This document shows positions 8,515-15,373 of a stretch of 15,373 bases of DNA, piece by piece. A model generated the notes under the pieces. The model was not told where the DNA came from. It worked only from the letters and a program-made list of their open reading frames with translations, and searched no databases. The translations under genes were made by a program, and so were the position numbers. The number at the start of each line of letters is the position of its first letter. Within the stretch, counting starts at the first letter, position 1. This DNA comes from Jimgerdemannia flammicorona (Eukaryota > Mucoromycota > Endogonomycetes > Endogonales > Endogonaceae): assembly GCA_003990745.1 (NCBI GenBank), contig RBNI01003686.1:1-15373 (forward strand), written 5' to 3'.

Positions 8515-9342
8515 TTAGAAATCAATATCCTCATTGATTTGGAAATTGAGAACCAGGGGAGAGAAAGGTGGGGAGTCTTTCTCAGTATTGTTGCCTTCTC
8601 TTTCAGTGGCAGAGAGGGTAGTTACTAATAGCTCAGTGTCTAGGATGGAGAAGTCAATGAGATCTACAAAGGATTCTTACATTGATATAAGCATTGGTGT
8701 AGGAGTTCTCCATCTAATATAGTTGGGACCATCCAAGTAGGGTTTTTGATCCTCATGTCTAGAGATATCCATTCAAATGGGTGGTCCTTCAAAGAGATCA
8801 GAGAGGTCTTAGAGCCATTAGTCTAGGTTGTTATTTAGGAGGGGGTTCTAGTAAGGTTTACAGTCAGTGGACTTGAGGGTAATCTAGGAGTTGGTTTCTT
8901 AGACTATCTGGATTTCTAGCTTATCAACCTCAGAGAAGAAGAGGTTCTGAAAATCCTTTAGTTAGATATAGTTGAGGTTGGGAATTGCAAAGAGTGTATG
9001 GTGTATAATTTGATAGACCTTCTTGACAAGTCTTTGCTCATACCTATCTAGGTGAGTCCAGTCTGAGATCTGGTCAGTGGGTAGGTCTTTTATATATTGG
9101 CAGAGTTGGTGGCCAATTTTGTATTCATACCAGATCTCTAGACAGCTGGTAGCAAGATAGATCCTCTTGATGACTTTATGGTAATTGAGGACATAGTGTC
9201 TTAGGTCCTAGCTGGAGAGGTTAAGGGCCTCAGAGTGGTAGTTACTTTCTTAGATAGCAACCTGGATATATCCAAAGAGGCAGTCAATCTGGCTTGAGAG
9301 GGGCTGGCTATAGTGGGCAGTTTGGTAGTGAGTAGTAGGCAT
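8515..9342 (-). pseudogene. Unknown retroelement-like ORF, 276 codons with ten internal stops
   Basis: A minus-strand frame starting at the ATG 9342-9340 (MPTTHYQTAHYS) and ending at TAA 8517-8515. It keeps one frame throughout with no indel, but contains ten internal stops, nine of them TAA or TAG and one TGA. The codon usage and flowing sequence between stops (for example HYVLNYHKVIKRIYLAT, WYEYKIGHQLCQYI, RLVKKVYQIIHHTL) look like a real protein. I do not recognise it. A gag-like protein is possible because it sits between chromovirus pol and an LTR-like segment, but it lies 3' of pol, the wrong side for the gag of that element. A TATAAATA box is 64 bases upstream of the ATG. The C-terminal half is acidic. 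It could belong to a second element or be a relic host gene. Confidence 0.6.
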
Positions 9343-9405
9343 TCTTATCTTGTCTTTTCTTTGTGGAGAGGGAAATAGAGATGGTGGTATGCTCTTTGCC
9401 TTAGG

Positions 9406-9413
9406 TATTTATA
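9406..9413 (-). promoter_or_regulatory. TATA box upstream of the unknown ORF
   Basis: TATAAATA on the minus strand, 64 bases before the ATG at 9342, followed by a pyrimidine-rich leader (CTCTATTTCCCTCTCC) of the kind seen before fungal start codons. The spacing fits a core promoter for the 276-codon frame. Confidence 0.45.
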
Positions 9414-9579
9414 CTTATTTGCCTGCCTAGTATGACTTTCAATCTGATCATACTTTCTAGCAGAATGTATGACCTATTGCTGTAAGCAGGGCATGTGCTG
9501 ATCACATGAGAAAACTATGATTTCAAAGATATCACCACTTATAGTTATGGTTACACAGAGTTGACAGATCTTGGTCCTC

Positions 9580-9725
9580 TTTTTTTTTTGACTCATTGGT
9601 ACATTTGCAAGGACTGGCCATCCTTGTCTAGAGTGAGGGCTCTCATTGTTACAGCTGGGGGTTTGAACCTCTCAGAAATAGTATTTCTTGTAATCTGAGA
9701 CAATTTCTAGTAACAATATCTATCA
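9580..9725 (-). repeat. Possible degraded tRNA-derived SINE
   Basis: On the minus strand, GGTTCAAACCC at 9669-9659 matches the Pol III B box (T-arm) consensus. It is followed about 70 bases later by an A10 run at 9589-9580, as expected for a SINE tail. GTTAC upstream can pair with GTAAC after the B box like an acceptor stem, but only about four of seven pairs hold and the A box is weak. The left limit is approximate. It may be chance. Confidence 0.25.
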
Positions 9726-9986
9726 TGTAGATGGACTTAGATTGGTTTCAATATCATTGGCTTTCCTAAGTTCCATATGAAGCATCCATTATAATCTAGT
9801 GGAGATGATACAGATAACATGAAATAGAGTTGTTAAAATACATTTTACTATACCATACTAGGTTGTTCTTTGCCTGAGTATCTTTTTGTTGATTAATTAT
9901 AGTGTTCCTTTTTCTGTAATGTTTTGTATTGTATGTTTTGGATAAAATATATAGTGTCTTCTTTTTGTTACTGTGTACTCTAAGCC

Positions 9987-10640
9987 CTAGAGTTGCAGTT
10001 CCTTCCTTTGCTGGGGAGTGAGTGTTTCCATATAGTTCTGGAGGGCTTTGCATGTATTTTTCAGAACTTCTTCTTTTTCCCAGATAGCATCATAGGAGGG
10101 GTAACCCTTCCACTTGATGAGGAAAAACTGCTTAACTGTTTTGGTATGTTTACAGACCTTGTGGTCAAGTATTTCCTCAATTTCGAATTCCTCATGATCT
10201 TTAATCCTAACTAGGGGTAGTAGTGGAATCTTACACTTAGAAAAAGAATTCTCATAGTAGTCCACCAATTGGTTGATATGGAATACTGGGTATACTCAAA
10301 TATTGTGGAGAAGTTATAACTTGTAGTTGACTTCACTGACTTTTTCTACAATCTTATATGATCTAATTCTTCTAGCACAGAGTTTCTTGGCTGATTGTTG
10401 TACCAGGGTGTCTGGGTAGAGGTGGTCTGTTCTAAGCATGACCATATCACTAATATTATAGGAGGCTTCTCTTTACTTCAAGTTCACATACTTGGTCTAA
10501 TAGTCCTGTGCTTCTATGAGAGCATCTCTTGTCATTTGGATAAGATCAGAAATAGTCTCAGCCAAATCTTGGGCTACTGGGACTGCTGATTTCACAGTAG
10601 TACTTGGGGTTCTTGGGTATTGACCATAATTCAGTCTTCA
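9987..10640 (-). pseudogene. Chromovirus integrase C-terminal region and chromodomain
   Basis: Continuation of pol after a frameshift near 10,640. It starts with LNYGQYPRTP, a hallmark of the region just after the integrase core. It then has RDALIEAQDY, the SDMVMLRTDHL strand of the integrase C-terminal domain, ARRIRSYKIVEKV, and HINQLVDYYENS. Stops interrupt it at about five sites, nearly all explained by Gln or Arg codons mutated by C to T. An open stretch of 93 codons at 10268-9987 carries the chromodomain and ends at the natural-looking TAG. In the family this region helps target integration to heterochromatin. Confidence 0.85.
10029..10187 (-). other. Chromodomain at the end of the chromovirus polyprotein
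   Basis: Fifty-three residues with the chromodomain pattern: FEIEEILDHKV, then QFFLIKWKGYPSYDAIW and EKEEVLKN. Compared with HP1-type domains, the three aromatic cage positions correspond to Phe (in EFEIEEI), Trp (KWKGY) and Tyr (KWKGY), so histone methyl-lysine reading could have been functional. It is uninterrupted by stops, unlike the preceding integrase. Confidence 0.88.
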
Positions 10641-11037
10641 TTGTAGAGGTTTGCTGGCTATTATTGTAGACAAACTCAGCATAGGCTAAGTATTTGTTCT
10701 AGTCATTCTGCTTATAACAGCAGAAGATTCTAAGCATCTGCTTGAGGGTTCTATTGGTTCACTCAGTTTGACTGTCACTCTGAGGGTGGTAGACAGTAGA
10801 GAACTTCAGCTTAGTTCCATTAAAAGAGAAGAATGTCTTCCAGAAGTTACTTGTAAACTTTGCATCTCAGTCAGACATAATAGTGCTAGGTATACTATGT
10901 AGTCTGAATACTTAATTGAGGAAAATCTCAGCAATCTCTGGTACTGTGGCAGTGGTTTTGGTGAGTACAAAATGGGCTTATTTGCATAGACAGTCTACAA
11001 ATACCACAATGACATCCCATCCTTTCTTGGTCTTAGG
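10641..11037 (-). pseudogene. Chromovirus integrase catalytic core fragment
   Basis: Integrase of the DDE transposase superfamily, which would join the element cDNA to host DNA. Read from the LINE junction: TKKGWDVIVVFVDCLCK contains the first catalytic Asp. STIMSD, stop, [13 protein letters not shown] contains the second. [11 protein letters not shown], stop, TNRTLKQML contains the catalytic Glu, and YAEFVYNNSQQT follows. All three acidic residues are present. Five or more stops interrupt it, at codons expected to be Gln, Arg or Trp in relatives. The core starts only a few residues before the first Asp because LINE sequence replaces the upstream part. A frameshift near 10,640 separates it from the C-terminal region. 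Confidence 0.88.
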
Positions 11038-11229
11038 AAAGTCCACCAGCCCAAGACCTCCCCTGACTACCAGCCTCGCAAGAGTATCCCAACTGACCTG
11101 GGACCTCCTCCCTGCCCAAATCCAATTCCTAGCCATCTTCATCAGCTTCTTCACTACCCAAGCTGGGAAGTTGAGGTGATATGCCACATACCACAGCTTG
11201 GGGAACCAGTAAACATTCAGAATTGACAC
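10978..11229 (-). other. Chimeric open frame: LINE RT thumb fused in frame to integrase
   Basis: A continuous frame of 83 codons reads from the LINE thumb (VSILNVYWFPKLWYVAYH) through GLGLVDFPK directly into integrase (TKKGWDVIVVFVDCLCK) and ends at a CAA-derived TAA. The fusion is in frame by chance of the insertion point. It has no start signal of its own and follows a TGA, so I do not regard it as a gene. Confidence 0.85.
11031..11037. other. LINE/chromovirus junction with 7-base microhomology
   Basis: TCTTAGG here is followed by GAAAGTCCAC exactly as in copy A (1007-1013). On the left it continues naturally into chromovirus integrase (CTAAGACCAAGAAAGG on the minus strand). The seven shared bases are where the target strand could have annealed to LINE RNA. 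Confidence 0.75.
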
Positions 11230-13656
11230 TCACCCTGCTAGAGAGATATGGTGACCTCCTCATCCTCGAAGGGCCTCCCCCCAAATGTTCACTCTGCTCT
11301 CCCACCACCCTCATGGTAAGACAGAACCATATATGGAGAGGAAGATGCCCAAATACCACACCACCTCACCAGTAGGGACAATTGTTCCAATGACATCTCC
11401 ACCCACTAGCCCATTCCCTAGCACCATTGTCTCACACTTATGCCAGTTGAGCTTTACCCCTGAGCGGGCCTCATACCATTCCACTGTCTCCTGTAGGGCC
11501 ACTACATCTGCCACATTCCCAAGTCCAACCACCATATCATCAGTAAAGGCCCCCACCTTCCACACTATACCATATATAGAGAGCCCTGCCACCTTCCAGC
11601 GAATTCTATCCATCAATGGCTCCAGCGAAAGGGCATAAAGAATAGGGGACAGAGGATCCCCCTGAGGAACTTCTCTTCCCAAGGAAAATGCCCTCCCATG
11701 GTGACCATTACACATCAGAGCTGCCTGACTGCTCTCCAGCAGACTCAACATAGAGGCACTAAACCTCGGAGGAACTCCAATTCAGTCCAATACCTTGCCC
11801 AGCCACACCCACCGTACATGGTCATAGGCCTTCTCCTGGTCCAGAAAGACCAACCTTCCATCTAGGCCACAGACCCGGGCCCCTTCAATCACACTATGAA
11901 CCCATGCAGTCCCATCTCTTATAAGTCTGCCCCCAACAAAGCTCCACTGCTCCTCCCCCAGCACCTGCTGGGCAACTCTCTGCAGCCTTGCAACAATCAC
12001 CTTAGTCACCATCTTCCTGTCCATATCCAGAAGTATGATCAGCCTCCAGTTCTTCCAGTCTTCTCTCCTCCTCTTGTCTTTGTACAATAAGGTCACCAGC
12101 CCGAGATCCTGCTCCCCCACCCACTCACTGCTCTGAAGGACATTGTCACAGAGAGCAGCCATCTCACCCAAAACTCCAGGAACATTGATCATCTTCTTCC
12201 AGAAGTCCCATGGCAGTCCTTCCTCCCCAGGTGCCATCCCTAGTTTAGTTGCTGCCAGGACACTCTAAATCTCTTCCCTCAGCACTGGCATGATCAAGTC
12301 ACTCAGTCTGGCTACTCATAGTGGCCCCCACTCTTCCAGTGTGTCTGTAATCTCCACTTCATCAACACCCCCTTCTCTCTCACTCCACAAGCTCTGCCAT
12401 CTCTCCTTCAATACCCCTAAGATTTGTTGTGTGCCATGTATCATATCCCCATCAGCATCCAGGACCCCATCCCACCGATGTTGCACTCTCCTGGCTTTGA
12501 GAAGTCTCAATAAGTATCCAGTAGGCTGCTCACTCTCCTCAAGCCCCTGCCACCATAGTCTAGCAGCCATGCCCTGCATATGAGTCTCCTCCTCTTCCCT
12601 CAACACCTGTTGTAGTTCCAAAATCTCTAATTTCATCCTCTCGATCCTCCAATCCTCTACCCCAACAACAGTAAGCAAATCCACCCAATCCATTTGTAAT
12701 CTCCTCAGCCTGTTGGAAGCACACCTTGTACGCCTCCTCCTCTGTCTCCCAGCCTCTCTACCAGCCTCTCCCCAATAAACCCTCGCAGCCTCTTTCAATC
12801 TCATCCAGCAGACAGCCACAGGCAAACCCTCATGCCTCCAGGCAAAAACATTTGCCTGAATATCCACCACCCACACTTCTCACAACCCCTTCTCAGCCAG
12901 CAGAGAGGAGTTAAGGTGCCAATGTCTGGGTCAATCTCCACTCTCCCCAAACTGCCCCTGCCCTAAAAGTCCCCAGTGATCAGACCATGGGCACCACTCA
13001 ACCTCCAATATCTTCCAAACATCCGACCCCCAGCACTCCGCCATCAGAATCCAATCAATCCTTGTGCCCAAGCCATTCACCCAATGTGTATAGACCCTCG
13101 CATCCCCCCACCTCATTCTGCCCATATCCCCCAATGAGCTCAACGTCTCCACCTCTTCCCATGTATCCAGACCTCCACTTCTGCTCCCAGCACTCCTCCC
13201 TCCATCAGTTCTGTCTAGATGCTGATCCCGAACCATATTAAAATCTCCACTGAGCATATCGACCCCTTCCTCCAAGAGAATACCCTCCTCCAGCAGCTCC
13301 CTAATCTATGCAATCCACTCACCCCTAGCCACAGGGCAGTAGCAAGAGCCCACCTTCACTGATTCCCACCCTGGCCGATGCCAATCTCCCCAGACCAAGC
13401 AATCACCCCAGCTCCCAATGTCCCCCAATTTGCCTCTACCCTTCCTCACCAAAATCGCTACCTTTTCAAACCAAGCTGTGGCCCCACCCCATTCCCTAGT
13501 CCACTCTACCCAGTCATCCTCATCCTCACATCAAATATCCTGCAGTAAAAAGAGATCAGCCTCCAATCACTTGAGCCAAGTAAAAATATTCTTGCACTGC
13601 CCAGAGCCCCATAACCCATTCACATTCAAAGAGAAAATGTTGGTTGTACTGTTCAT
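11031..13656 (-). pseudogene. LINE ORF2, AP endonuclease and reverse transcriptase, truncated in the thumb (copy B)
   Basis: The best ORF2 here. It starts at ATG 13656-13654 (MNSTTNIFSLNVNGLWG) and keeps one frame to the junction at 11,031, about 875 codons, interrupted only by stops. Endonuclease: the N-terminal NVNGLWG and ADLFLLQD, GSCYCPVARGEW, MLSGDFNMVRDQHLDR (13275 onward), then RIDWILMAECWG and WCPWSDHWGLL, whose SDH carries the catalytic His. The linker is charged (REEEETHMQG). Reverse transcriptase: GEEGLPWDFWKK, FLDQEKAYD, EVPQGDPLSPIL, and FTDDMVV, where Thr replaces the usual Ala of FADD but both Asp remain. Stops include TGA 12928-12930, 12877-12879 and 12313-12315, TAG near 12,268, TGA 11779-11781 and 11230-11232. 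Cys/His tail missing. Confidence 0.9.
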
Positions 13657-13687
13657 AAGGAATAAATATATAATGTTGTCTCATCCT
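13657..13687 (-). other. ORF1/ORF2 spacer of LINE copy B (31 nt)
   Basis: Separates the ORF1 stop TAG (13690-13688) from the ORF2 ATG (13656-13654). It is AT-rich, and its length is identical in copy C although the sequences have diverged. Confidence 0.65.
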
Positions 13688-15046
13688 CTACAAGTCTGCA
13701 GTCCGCTCCTCCTGCACCAAGTCCAAGTCATGTTCAGCAGCCAGCTCCCTCTTCCCTGCTTCCTGTGCTGCCAATGCTCCCAGAAGTTCTATCATTGCCC
13801 CATTGTCATGCTCCTCAAATTCCTCACGATACTCTAGACAGGCCTTCCACCAGAGCCACAAACCATGACGCTCTGCCCAGCAGTAGGCCACCTGCTCACC
13901 AGCAACTGCCCCAAGTTCTGCCCTCCTCACCTCATCAACCTCATACCCCTCCTCCTCTAGGAAAATATCCATAATCTCCATCTTCAGTACCTCCTCCACT
14001 CCATTACCACGCAGAATCCTTGCCCAATGCTCCTCAGGCATCGCTCGCAAGTCCACTTCTCCCAAAGCTTCAGCTGCTAGATTGTCCATCACTGTGCACA
14101 TCCACAACAGGTTCCCCACCTCCTTCCCTCCTGGGGTCCCTGGCCGCCCTGCTTTCAGCATCGTAGTGTCAGCTCCTACACTAGCAGCCTCATCCCACTC
14201 CTCCTCAGGAACATCCACCAGCTTGTCCTCGCTGACCGCCACCACCTGACCCCCTTGCCCCACATCAGGAACCCCAAAGCGCACCTACTGGGCCCCCTGC
14301 ATCCTTGTATCCCCCATCGTCCCTCTCTTCCCAACCGGGCCCCTCCTGATAAGTGGGGGGGGGGTGGAATCCAACTCTGGCTCCCACACTTTGAAGGTAC
14401 CATCAGCAAATGGATCCTTACCCAGTGCCCCCCCAGCCCCTACCTCCTTCGCCTCCACCTCCTCTCCTCCTTTCCCAGCCCAGACACTGGCTTCAGCGCC
14501 TCCAGACTCCTCAGTTCCAACCATCGTCTTCTTCACCTCTCCTGTTATACTCGCCAACAGCTCCCTCTGCCTCTTGTGTCCCTGGGCCCACTCCCACTGC
14601 TTCTTATCCATACGGACATGCTTCACACCCACCACTTCCAGATATGTCGACTCCTCATACAGTTTCCAGGCCTTTGCCCTCCTCTCTACAGCACCACCCA
14701 ACTCCTCCAGCACTTCCAACAAGTCCTCCTCCTCCTCTTCACTCCCTTTCACCCTCGACACCTTGCAGACAAAGACCCCCCACATCAGCACCAAGGGCCA
14801 GTCACTCCCCTTCCCCATGGCCTCCTTGCCCACCAGCTGAATCCTGACATCCACATCTCCTGTCCTGATCTCAGTCCCCTCCCACACTTGAAAGCCGATG
14901 TCCACTATGTCACCATACTCCAACATCACCTCCTCCACCCTCTTCCTCATCTTCTCCTTAGTCACCATGGGCACCCCCTTCACCCGAAGCTGCACTACCC
15001 TGGGGTCCCATCACAAGCACCACACCATGGAGACCACCACCTCCTC
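13688..15046 (-). pseudogene. LINE ORF1, middle and C-terminal parts (copy B)
   Basis: ORF1 lacking its N-terminus because the inversion junction cuts it at about 15,046. One frame runs from there to the TAG at 13690-13688, interrupted by TGA at 15013-15011 and TAG at 14287-14285. Order: VSMVWCL, KGVPMVTKEKMRKRVEEVM, GFQVWEG, RTGDVDVRIQL, the acidic helix SEEEEEDLLEVLEEL, a basic stretch GHKRQRELL, a low-complexity Pro/Gly linker, then the C-terminal block NLAAEALGEVDLRAM, EEHWARILRGNG and WWKACLEYREEFEEH. The TGA at 15011 is shared with copy A, while copy C has Arg (AGG). An RNA-binding role is inferred from position only. No CCHC knuckle or RRM seen. Confidence 0.85.
14355..14364 (+). repeat. 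G10 homopolymer inside ORF1
   Basis: Ten consecutive G on the plus strand, encoding consecutive Pro codons in minus-strand ORF1. Copy C lacks the run at the matching place (near 6,430), so it expanded after the copies separated. It is a likely site of length error in sequencing or replication. Confidence 0.8.
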
Positions 15047-15048
15047 AT
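15044..15048. other. Head-to-head inversion junction between LINE segments B and D
   Basis: Left of this point the sequence matches copy A ORF1 on the minus strand (ACCATGG then ACCACCACCTCC). Right of it, TGGCCTGCGCTGGCGAGG matches the reverse complement of copy A near 799. No filler bases are obvious, and overlap is at most a few bases. Confidence 0.8.
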
Positions 15049-15373
15049 GGCCTGCGCTGGCGAGGCAATGAGGGTGAGGCAGTGTGGGGGCCGAATATGT
15101 GGCATTGGGATAGATTGCTACTGGGAGGTGCTCCACTTGCTACGTTTGATATTGGGGATGGGGTAGAGTGCCAGCAGGGGCTTGGCCAGGATCTGTGGCC
15201 AAGTGGCTGGCAGGGGGTAGGGATCGGCGAGGAGTGGGACTGGGCTGGTGTATGGTCCTGGAGTGCGGAGGTACGGCGGTGGCTTCCCCCCAAGTTCTGG
15301 GTGGTATGGTGGAGGATGCTGCGGAGGAATGTCATGCTGAATTTCCGTTCAGGGCATTTGGTGGATAGAGGAC
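15049..15373 (+). CDS. LINE ORF2 C-terminal fragment, plus strand, open to the window edge (segment D)
   Basis: An open plus-strand frame of 108 codons with no stop, beginning mid-protein at the inversion junction and running off the right edge. It encodes the region between the RT thumb and the Cys/His motif: EAVWGPNMWHWDRLLLGG, GDGVECQQGLGQDLWPSGW, EEWDWAGVWSWSAEVRRW, PPKFWVVWWRMLRRNVMLNF. It is homologous to copy A on the minus strand at about 799-479. Two codons that are stops in copy A (in VW/GP and HW/DR) are Trp here, showing that copy A suffered TGG to TAG and TGG to TGA. It is a fragment of a longer ORF2, not a complete gene. The family's Cys/His motif should begin a few codons beyond the edge. 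Confidence 0.85.

Larger units (their letters stand above)
9343..9986. other. Non-coding stretch between chromovirus pol and the unknown ORF
   Basis: About 640 bases downstream of chromovirus pol on the minus strand. It should contain the 3' UTR or LTR of that element, but no LTR ends are visible. It holds a TATA box near 9,410 and a possible SINE remnant at 9580-9725. I support no protein gene here. Confidence 0.45.
9987..11037 (-). mobile_element. Ty3/Gypsy chromovirus, 3' part of pol (integrase to chromodomain)
   Basis: The end of a chromovirus polyprotein read on the minus strand: integrase catalytic core, integrase C-terminal region and a terminal chromodomain, the diagnostic order for chromoviruses. 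It begins abruptly at 11,037, where LINE sequence takes over, so protease, reverse transcriptase, RNase H and the integrase zinc-binding N-terminus are absent here. They should lie beyond the right edge if the LINE interrupted this element. Many CAA/CAG/CGA/TGG-derived stops and at least one frameshift near 10,640 make it a dead copy. Confidence 0.9.
11031..15373. mobile_element. LINE insertion with inverted 5' part (segments B and D), probable twin-priming product
   Basis: Segment B (11,031-15,046, minus strand) runs from the RT thumb back to mid-ORF1. Segment D (15,049-15,373, plus strand) carries the ORF2 tail and leaves the window. Mapped onto copy A, B ends at about 1,007 and D begins at about 799, so only about 0.2 kb of element sequence is missing between them. 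B joins chromovirus integrase at TCTTAGG. An inverted 5' segment, a small deletion relative to the forward 3' segment, and microhomology at the target side are the textbook results of twin priming. On this reading the element is a single plus-strand insertion, antisense to the chromovirus. Confidence 0.7.

Noticed and set aside
8317..8628. Plus-strand hydrophobic 103-codon frame as a small membrane protein
   Set aside because: It overlaps the LTR-like segment and the end of the minus-strand unknown frame, and its hydrophobicity follows from AT-rich DNA. No supporting signals.
8515..9342. Alternative genetic code with TAA/TAG read as glutamine
   Set aside because: It would explain many stops in this frame, but TGA and Trp-derived stops also occur, normal CAA and CAG codons are common throughout, and ORF1 ends at a conserved TAG in two LINE copies. 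Mutation is simpler.
9600..9740. Functional tRNA gene
   Set aside because: The T-arm is recognisable, but the A box is weak, the acceptor stem has several mismatches and the length is short. At most it is a SINE or tRNA relic.
9343..9986. A matching LTR partner for the 8064-8514 segment
   Set aside because: Both contain TATAAATA, but the sequences around the boxes do not match by eye, so I do not call an LTR pair.
14255..15166. Long plus-strand open frame of 303 codons, Pro/Ser/His-rich
   Set aside because: It is the antisense shadow of LINE ORF1 (copy B), crosses the inversion junction, and has low-complexity composition from a purine-rich opposite strand. Homology between copies lies on the minus strand.
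15049..15373. Segment D as an independent LINE insertion next to copy B
   Set aside because: Possible, but the near-continuity of B and D on the element map (only about 0.2 kb missing) and the microhomology at the far end would then be coincidences.

Overview
This window looks like a transposon graveyard from a filamentous fungus. I saw no intact host gene, no prokaryotic-type gene organisation, no rRNA gene and no CRISPR array. Nearly everything recognisable belongs to non-LTR (LINE) retrotransposons of one two-ORF family, plus the 3' part of a Ty3/Gypsy chromovirus. The fungal guess is an inference. It rests on the chromovirus with a C-terminal chromodomain and on damage dominated by nonsense codons explained by C-to-T or G-to-A changes (CAA/CAG to TAA/TAG, CGA to TGA, TGG to TAG/TGA). 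That spectrum suggests RIP-like mutation or deamination of methylated DNA. I cannot name the species.

Layout. Positions 1 to about 3,872 hold LINE copy A on the minus strand: ORF1 at 3872-2776 joined directly to the reverse transcriptase half of ORF2 at 2775-1, because about 1.7 kb containing the end of ORF1 and the AP endonuclease is missing. Positions about 4,075-7,673 hold LINE copy C, an older and more damaged member on the same strand, with ORF1, endonuclease and part of the reverse transcriptase. Positions 7,674-8,514 contain an LTR-like promoter segment. Positions 8,515-9,342 (minus) form a 276-codon frame of unknown identity with ten internal stops but no frameshift. Positions 9,343-9,986 hold a TATA-like box and a possible tRNA-derived (SINE-like) remnant. 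Positions 9,987-11,037 (minus) are the integrase and chromodomain end of a chromovirus pol. Positions 11,031-15,046 (minus) are LINE copy B, and 15,049-15,373 is the ORF2 tail of the same LINE family on the plus strand (segment D).

How the parts fit. The LINE makes an ORF1 protein of unrecognised family and an ORF2 protein with AP endonuclease, reverse transcriptase and a C-terminal Cys/His motif. The ORFs are separated by 31 nt in both copies where the gap survives. Segments B and D read best as one insertion: a plus-strand LINE whose 5' part was inverted by twin priming. Its left end sits inside the chromovirus integrase at a 7-base microhomology, the inverted part runs back to mid-ORF1, the forward part starts in the ORF2 tail, and only about 0.2 kb of element sequence between the two is lost. 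This is the most interesting signal in the window. It makes a clear prediction about the sequence just beyond the right edge.
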